In this document: positions 35,517 to 40,336 of the stretch, in pieces
Layout: each line of letters opens with the position of its first letter
How positions within the stretch are numbered: the stretch's first letter is position 1
The notes under the pieces: generated by a model
Told to the model about the DNA's origin: nothing
Databases searched by the model: none
What the model saw: the letters and a program-made list of their open reading frames with translations, nothing else
Source of the DNA: an uncultured Trichormus sp.
GTDB taxonomy: Bacteria > Cyanobacteriota > Cyanobacteriia > Cyanobacteriales > Nostocaceae
Reading direction: 5' to 3'
NCBI GenBank assembly: GCA_936914905.1
Contig: CAKZGI010000092.1
Location: 1-40,336, forward strand
DNA: 40,336 nt
Translations under genes and position numbers: made by a program

Positions 35517-36263
35517 ATGGCAATATTAACAACTCCAGAAACAACAGATACGTCTGTTCAGAGAGAAGATACTGTTAGTCAACAGCAGGATAGTCAGACT
35601 GGGACAATGGTGGAATTACGCTGTGTGTCCAAGACTTATACAAACGGCTATAATGCAGTGCTAGATGTGAGTATTAATATCAAAAAAGGAGAATTTCTGT
35701 TTATTACAGGCCCTAGTGGTTCTGGTAAATCGACTTTTTTGAAGTTGCTTTATGGTGAGGAATCACCAACTCAAGGAGAGGTAATTGTTGATGGTGTAAA
35801 TGTAGGAAATCTGAAGGGTGATCGCTTATCATTTTTGCGTCGTCGGATAGGTATTGTCTTTCAAGACTATAAATTAATTGCCCAACGAACTGTAGCTGAA
35901 AATATAACTTTTGTATTGCAAGCTCAAGGCTATACTCCTAAAGAAATTCAACGCCGTTTAGAACCGACTTTAAAATTAGTGGGTTTATCATCTAAAGCTG
36001 ATCTTTTTCCTGATCAACTTTCTGGGGGAGAACAGCAGCGGGTGAGTATTGCACGAGCGATTATTGCTACTCCTCCACTGCTGTTAGCAGATGAACCAAC
36101 AGGAAACCTAGATCCTGATAATTCCTGGCAAGTAATAGAGATTCTTCAGAAATTAAATACCTTTGGGGCAACTGTAATTTTTACTACTCATGATGAACAG
36201 TTAGTAAGGCAGTGTAATTATCCGGTTGTGCAGGTTAAAAATAGGCGATTGTATAGGAAGTAG
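35517..36263 (+). CDS. ftsE: Cell-division ABC ATPase FtsE
   Basis: A 248-residue ABC ATPase. A 30-residue polar N-terminal extension precedes [20 protein letters not shown]. Walker A is [20 protein letters not shown], the Q-loop region [11 protein letters not shown], the signature [14 protein letters not shown], Walker [15 protein letters not shown] and the H-loop FTTHDEQ. The sequence FQDYKLI and [11 protein letters not shown] are FtsE-like. FtsE works with the membrane protein FtsX in divisome-linked wall hydrolase control. No ftsX is next to it here. The ATG at 35517 has only a weak ribosome binding site, and the later ATG before VELRC is an alternative start. Confidence 0.88.
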   Translation: MAILTTPETTDTSVQREDTVSQQQDSQTGTMVELRCVSKTYTNGYNAVLDVSINIKKGEFLFITGPSGSGKSTFLKLLYGEESPTQGEVIVDGVNVGNLKGDRLSFLRRRIGIVFQDYKLIAQRTVAENITFVLQAQGYTPKEIQRRLEPTLKLVGLSSKADLFPDQLSGGEQQRVSIARAIIATPPLLLADEPTGNLDPDNSWQVIEILQKLNTFGATVIFTTHDEQLVRQCNYPVVQVKNRRLYRK

Positions 36264-36295
36264 GGGTTGAGGTAAGTGGTAATCTAATTTCAATA

Positions 36296-36379
36296 CGGTT
36301 CAGTTAAGGAAAATTGTTTAGGCAGGCAGGGGAAGCAGGGGAAAGCAGGGGGAGAGAAGAAAAAGGCTTATCTGAACCG
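36296..36379 (+). mobile_element. TA-flanked inverted-repeat element C (84 bp), candidate MITE
   Basis: CAATACGGTTCAGTTAAG (36291-36308) is an inverted match, 17 of 18, to CTTATCTGAACCGTATTG (36367-36384). TA lies within both ends. The interior is a purine-rich run of GGGGAAGCAGGGGAAAGCAG type. Only one copy is in the window. Confidence 0.55.
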
Positions 36380-36424
36380 TATTGCCCCACACCCCAGCCA
36401 GCCCTTTCCTGAATTTTGAATTCT

Positions 36425-38155
36425 TCAATATTTCCTTTCTTTTGCTTCAAACATATTAATCACCACTGGCATATATTGAATATCAATTCCCGTAGGTGAA
36501 TAATAAGCCATTGTATGTTTTAATAAATTACCATCATCCCGTTGCTGAAAATCTTCGCGAAAATGGGCGCCGCGACTTTCTTGACGATTTAAAGCTGATG
36601 CTAAAATTGTCTGTCCTACTAACATTAAACTTTGTAGTTCTAAAGCTTCTACTAATTCCGTATTCCAACAATTGCCTTTATCATCTAAATAAATCTGTGG
36701 ATATTGTTGTTGTAATTCTGCTAATTTCTGCAAACCTTCACGCATTAATTCTTCTGTTCTGAATACTCCACAGTATTGCGTCATTGTGTCTTGAAATTCT
36801 TGACGAATTTGATTAATTCGATATTTTCCAGGCTGTTCTAGTAAACTTTGAATTTGTTGTTTTGCTTCTGCAATATAACGTTGCTCATCTACAGATGGTA
36901 ATTTGCGATTATGCACATATCTAGCTATACTCGCCCCAGTTCGCTTACCATAAACTACACATTCCAGCAGTGAGTTACTACCAAGACGATTTGCACCATG
37001 AACAGAAACACAAGAGGTTTCTCCAGCCGCGAAAAAGCCATCTACTAAATTATCTGCACTGCTGCGGACTTGTCCATTGGTGTTAACTGGTATACCACCC
37101 ATGCAATAGTGAATGGTGGGCCGTACTGGCATGGGCTGAGTGACAGCATCAACACCAACTAAGCGGTGTGCTTCTTCCCAGCAGAAGGGAACGCGACTCA
37201 TGATTTTTTCCTTACCCAGATGACGCAAATCTAAGTAAACAAATTGACCACCTGCACTACCGTCAGGATTGATACCTCGTCCAGCCCGGATTTCATAGGC
37301 GATAGCTCTTGAGGTAATATCACGTGGAGCCAATTCCATCCGGCTGGGAGCATAATTAGCCATAAAGCGATCGCCTTCAGCATTAATTAAATATGCCCCT
37401 TCCCCCCGCACAGCCTCGGAGATCAGCACTCCTACAGGATATAAACCAGTGGGGTGAAACTGCACAAACTCCATATCTTCTAAAGGCAAACCTGCGATCG
37501 CTGTCATCGCCAAACCATCACCAGTGGAAGCATAATCATTAGAAGTAGTATTATAAACGCGACCATATCCTCCCGTCGCAAACATCACCGCCTTTGCCCG
37601 CACCACCTCAATTTTTCCATCCACGATGTGAAACATCACCAAACCTTTAGCCTGACCATCCTCTAAAATCAGACGCATCACATACCATTCTTCATAAATT
37701 TGCACACCATAACGCCGCAGATTATTCACCAACTCGTGCAGAATTGCATGACCGGTTTTATCAGCCGCATAACAGGTGCGGTTGTGGGAATGTCCACCAA
37801 AAGCCCTTTGGGCAATCCTACCATCAGTTAGACGAGAGAACAAAACCCCTAGATGTTCTAAATCAATTACTACATCTGGTGCTTCTTGAGTAAGAATAGC
37901 TACAGCGTCCTGGTCTGCCAAATAATCAGAACCCTTAACAGTATCAAAAGCGTGTGCTTCCCAACTATCTTCTGGGTCAACATTTTTCAGGGATGCAGCC
38001 ATACCACCTTGGGCTGCTACTGAATGAGAACGAATAGGATGACTTTTGGCAACTACCGCCACATTTAAACTAGGGTTAGTCCGAGAAATTTCTACCGCAG
38101 CCCGACATCCCGCCAAGCCGCCACCAACAATAATTACATCATGTTGTAACATCAT
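36425..38155 (-). CDS. sdhA: Succinate dehydrogenase/fumarate reductase flavoprotein subunit
   Basis: A protein of about 576 residues. The FAD-binding start is HDVIIVGGGLAGCRAAVEIS, with HSVAAQGGMAASLKNV (covalent-FAD region) and FGGHSHNRTCYAADKTGHAI. Substrate-site blocks are FVQFHPTGLYPVGVLISEAV and RPTIHYCMGGIPVNTNG. It oxidises succinate and passes electrons via the iron-sulfur subunit to plastoquinone in the thylakoid membrane of cyanobacteria. The iron-sulfur subunit gene is not adjacent, which is usual in cyanobacteria. GGGGG precedes a run TTG-ATG-ATG; the first ATG is taken. It appears intact. Confidence 0.95.
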   Translation of the reverse strand: MMLQHDVIIVGGGLAGCRAAVEISRTNPSLNVAVVAKSHPIRSHSVAAQGGMAASLKNVDPEDSWEAHAFDTVKGSDYLADQDAVAILTQEAPDVVIDLEHLGVLFSRLTDGRIAQRAFGGHSHNRTCYAADKTGHAILHELVNNLRRYGVQIYEEWYVMRLILEDGQAKGLVMFHIVDGKIEVVRAKAVMFATGGYGRVYNTTSNDYASTGDGLAMTAIAGLPLEDMEFVQFHPTGLYPVGVLISEAVRGEGAYLINAEGDRFMANYAPSRMELAPRDITSRAIAYEIRAGRGINPDGSAGGQFVYLDLRHLGKEKIMSRVPFCWEEAHRLVGVDAVTQPMPVRPTIHYCMGGIPVNTNGQVRSSADNLVDGFFAAGETSCVSVHGANRLGSNSLLECVVYGKRTGASIARYVHNRKLPSVDEQRYIAEAKQQIQSLLEQPGKYRINQIRQEFQDTMTQYCGVFRTEELMREGLQKLAELQQQYPQIYLDDKGNCWNTELVEALELQSLMLVGQTILASALNRQESRGAHFREDFQQRDDGNLLKHTMAYYSPTGIDIQYMPVVINMFEAKERKY

Positions 38156-38259
38156 CAACCCCCAATTGCAAAAAAATACCCTGTCTAGAAACAGGGATAT
38201 TATCTTTACTCATTAGTCATTTTGTTTATTCCCATCACCCATTGCCAATAACCTATTGA

Positions 38260-38580
38260 TCAACTAGTTGCTTGAATCGGTTTTTGCTGAGAAATATTAC
38301 CAGGTATAGGTTCTGTTTTTGTCCCTGGTTCTATAGCAGTTAATTCAATATGATTTAGCAATGTCGTCACAAAGGCAAAGAGTAAGAAAGGAAGTGTGAG
38401 AAAAACGACTAGTCCCACAGTAGCTAAAGCATATACTGGTCTTCTCGCACCCATCAGAGCCAAAGCTGAAGCCAAACTAATGGTAATTGTGATTAACCAA
38501 ACAATAATCTGACCGTAAATATCCCCAAATGTCAAGGTGCAGACAAACCGATAGTTTTGAATATTATTTTTATTCATCAT
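38260..38580 (-). CDS. Small two-helix membrane protein, uncharacterised
   Basis: A 106-residue protein starting MMNKNNIQNYRFVCTLTFGD, with GAGGT five bases before the ATG. Two hydrophobic segments, about residues 25-43 (IIVWLITITISLASALAL) and 50-73 (ALATVGLVVFLTLPFLLFAF), suggest a hairpin in the membrane with a polar tail (PGTKTEPIPGNISQQKP). I recognise no named family. It lies 100 bases upstream of sdhA on the same strand and may share its transcript, but there is no evidence of a functional link. Confidence 0.7.
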   Translation of the reverse strand: MMNKNNIQNYRFVCTLTFGDIYGQIIVWLITITISLASALALMGARRPVYALATVGLVVFLTLPFLLFAFVTTLLNHIELTAIEPGTKTEPIPGNISQQKPIQATS

Positions 38581-38614
38581 TATTTACCTCAAGTCTATCC
38601 TATAGGTTCCAATA

Positions 38615-38732
38615 CTACTCGCTTTGTGAACCTGGTAGTTGTCGGTGGGTTTGGGAAAAGGTGAAAAAGTAAAGCTTAAAGGGTCTTGTATTTCCCATTT
38701 CCCCTTCCTTTTTTCCTTCAAAACTCGAGTAG
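38615..38732 (+). mobile_element. TA-flanked inverted-repeat element D (118 bp), candidate MITE
   Basis: Ends CTACTCG and CGAGTAG, with TA at 38613-38614 and 38733-38734. Outside them the direct repeat CTATAGGTTC occurs on each side (38600-38609, 38738-38747). Single copy in this window. Confidence 0.45.
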
Positions 38733-38861
38733 TATCGCTATAGGTTCTACCTTAGAACCATGTTTGGCTGACGGGCGATTTCTAAATATTTTTCCAAGGT
38801 TTGTAATATCACTTAACAATTTCGGTTGTTATTCCCTTGTGGAACTTGTCAAGTGAGATAT

Positions 38862-39165
38862 CTACTCTTTTCCGTAGTTTCTACTTTGTCTTTGCCGTGC
38901 TTGTTTGACTATCCCAATCAATATTTGATGAGCATCTTCGGAGTTTGTTAAAACATGATCAAATTGGATGCGAACTCTTACTGTTTCTCCATTCACCTAT
39001 GCTGTTAAATTCATACCATCAGCGTCAATTGATAGCATCTGGGCTGTTTTAGTATTTTTGGTGTCACTAAAAGCCTGAGCGTACATAAAAACAGCATCTG
39101 CATGATCCTCATTCATATGTTTGCAGATACGAGAGCTAAATTCCTAGAGAGAACTGATTAGACAT
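38862..39165 (-). pseudogene. DUF2470-domain protein, nonsense-mutated
   Basis: The frame EFSSRICKHMNEDHADAVFM then YAQAFSDTKNTKTAQMLSID and ADGMNLTA is followed by a TAG (38997-38999). The same frame goes on VNGETVRVRIQFDHVLTNSE and DAHQILIGIVKQARQRQS to a TAG at 38862. ICKHMNEDHADA is the hallmark of DUF2470, found with haem-handling and pyridoxamine-oxidase-like proteins. The likely start ATG at 39163-39165 (MSNQFSL) is separated by a frameshift near 39145. CAG to TAG would explain the internal stop. Confidence 0.8.
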
Positions 39166-39273
39166 TACACTGTGCTAAGTGAAGTAGATATGGTCTATAT
39201 TTTAAGCTATAGTGGGTTGAGTTTTAAAAAACCTATATCACATTTGAGACAATTTTCGATGAGTCACTTATAA

Positions 39274-39290
39274 TATACTTGTTAAGTATA
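39274..39290. promoter_or_regulatory. Palindrome upstream of the phosphatase gene
   Basis: TATACTT (39274-39280) and AAGTATA (39284-39290) form an inverted repeat about 105 bases before the start codon. It could be an operator; no regulator is implied. The rest of 39166-39393 is AT-rich promoter-like DNA. Confidence 0.3.
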
Positions 39291-39393
39291 AATTATTTAA
39301 TTAATTAATATAGTAGTGACTTACTTAAGCGTAAATCACACAGAATAAGATTGTAGTTAAACTATCTAGGAACTTTATTCAAGGCAAGAGCCC

Positions 39394-40158
39394 ATGAACG
39401 AAATTAGTCCACGCAGAATAATAATTGGCGATGTACATGGTTACTACCAGGGCTTAATGAACCTTTTTGATAAAATTGCACCCTCATCAGCAGATCAGGT
39501 TTATTTTTTGGGAGATTTAATAGACCGTGGGCCTCAGAGCGCACAGGTAGTAGATTTTGTTAAGCAAAATAACTATTCTTGTCTGCTAGGTAATCATGAA
39601 CAAATGTTACTAAATGTATTTGGTAATAGATCCTACTCTAATCAAGCTGTACAAGCATGGCTTTACAGTGGTGGACAAGCCACTATTACCAGCTATCAAG
39701 CGGCGCAAATTCCCCAAGAACATATAGATTGGTTTTTGACTTTACCAACATTTATAGACTTGGGAGATTATTGGTTAACTCATGCGGGTGTTAATCCCAG
39801 AAAATCTGTTTCTGAACAAACCGCTGAAGAACTTTGCTGGATAAGGGAAGAATTTCACAGCATGGAAGAGCCGTATTTTGCCAACAAATTAATTATTGTT
39901 GGTCATACAATCACCTTCACTTTACCAGGGGTTATTCCTGGTCAGTTGGCACTAGGACAAGGATGGTTAGATATTGATACTGGAGCATATCATCCCCGTA
40001 GTGGCTGGCTAACTGGACTTGATATTACCAATAATTTGGTTTATCAGGTCAATGTTTTTAACAATTCTGTGCGGACTTTGTCATTAGAAAAGGCAATTAC
40101 GAAGATTGAGTCAAGAAAGGTTAAGGTTAGTCGCCGTCATAAACAACGAACTTATTAA
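39394..40158 (+). CDS. Serine/threonine protein phosphatase (metallophosphoesterase, PrpA-like)
   Basis: A 254-residue calcineurin-type phosphatase. The metal-binding motifs are all present: IIIGDVHGYYQGLMNLFDKI (GDXHG, residue 12), VYFLGDLIDRGPQSAQVV (GDXXDRG, near 40), CLLGNHEQMLL (GNHE, near 67), the later histidines in LTHAGVNPRK and IVGHTITF, and GWLDIDTGAYHPRSGWLTGL. Relatives are annotated as PrpA-type Ser/Thr phosphatases or diadenosine tetraphosphatases; substrate specificity is open. A basic C-terminus (RKVKVSRRHKQRTY) is present. It is transcribed away from the DUF2470 remnant. Confidence 0.9.
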   Translation: MNEISPRRIIIGDVHGYYQGLMNLFDKIAPSSADQVYFLGDLIDRGPQSAQVVDFVKQNNYSCLLGNHEQMLLNVFGNRSYSNQAVQAWLYSGGQATITSYQAAQIPQEHIDWFLTLPTFIDLGDYWLTHAGVNPRKSVSEQTAEELCWIREEFHSMEEPYFANKLIIVGHTITFTLPGVIPGQLALGQGWLDIDTGAYHPRSGWLTGLDITNNLVYQVNVFNNSVRTLSLEKAITKIESRKVKVSRRHKQRTY

Positions 40159-40237
40159 ATTTCATGTTCACAGAAATTCACTCAATTCACCAAATAAGGA
40201 GACTTTTAACTAACCAAAGCAAAATTTGTGTAAGAAT

Positions 40238-40265
40238 TCAGGAGTCAGGACTCAGGAGTCAGAAT
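40238..40265. repeat. Heptamer repeat (TCAGGAG type)
   Basis: Units TCAGGAG, TCAGGAC, TCAGGAG, TCAGAAT downstream of the phosphatase gene. The same heptamer occurs inside MITE B. Confidence 0.8.
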
Positions 40266-40336
40266 GTTTGAGAAATTGGTAAGGAAAGTGGATTAAATAA
40301 GGTGTAAGAGTGCCAATAATATCTATACACCAGAAG

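Noticed and set aside
280-39165. Possibility that one stop codon is reassigned or read through, given many in-frame stops.
   Set aside because: TAA, TAG and TGA all occur within the broken genes, while every housekeeping gene here is uninterrupted and ends in ordinary stops.

Overview
The window looks like chromosomal DNA from a filamentous, probably heterocyst-forming cyanobacterium (order Nostocales). Evidence seen directly: many HIP1 octamers GCGATCGC (for example near 3595, 5490, 8249, 10330, 15328, 15845, 22143, 37368 and 37495), short tandem heptamer repeats of the kind known from Anabaena/Nostoc, a cyanophycin cphB-cphA pair, AT-rich sequence, and cyanobacterial versions of LarB/CpmA, FtsE, the RodZ-like protein and SdhA. 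The load of broken accessory genes and small transposable elements resembles a genome under erosion, as described for the Azolla symbiont 'Nostoc azollae'. That assignment is inference only.

Layout. 1-1.3 kb: a dead toxin-antitoxin pair (23-bp duplication in the antitoxin-like gene, nonsense codon in the PIN toxin). 1.3-9.1 kb: mostly minus-strand genes: a Nudix hydrolase, argH, a small membrane protein, larB, a family-5 solute-binding lipoprotein, a frameshifted nuclease-like gene, ispF and trmD. A plus-strand 57-aa basic protein is preceded by a candidate small RNA. 9.7-13.5 kb: cphB-cphA (cyanophycin breakdown and synthesis), ending in a clear terminator. 13.6-14.9 kb: a wrecked Ser/Thr kinase with a MITE inside, next to a transposase scrap. 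15-21.6 kb: intact genes: cbiT, cdsA, a DUF2993 protein, an RsuA/RluB-type pseudouridine synthase, a RodZ-like protein, malQ and a second Nudix hydrolase.

21.6-30.9 kb is the accessory, decaying part: a DUF433/DUF5615 toxin-antitoxin pair riddled with in-frame stops, a pentapeptide-repeat gene split by a MITE and running in frame into ridA, four Uma2-family genes of which only one looks whole, a TPR scrap, and intact htpG whose 5' region is duplicated in tandem (244 bp). 30.9-40.2 kb: clpB, gloA, a TnpB remnant, a WecG/TagA glycosyltransferase, ftsE, sdhA, a small membrane protein, a broken DUF2470 gene and a PrpA-like protein phosphatase.

The strongest unexplained structure is a set of small inverted-repeat elements, all flanked by TA: one family of 165-168 bp (3 copies), one of 87 bp (2 copies), and three single-copy candidates. 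For two copies of the first family, removing the element plus one TA restores an open reading frame exactly. A second theme is decay by short tandem duplications (11, 11, 22 and 23 bp). I found no CRISPR array, tRNA, rRNA, prophage or convincing new defence system. The most interesting unexplained item that could be functional is the candidate sRNA at about 2300-2377.
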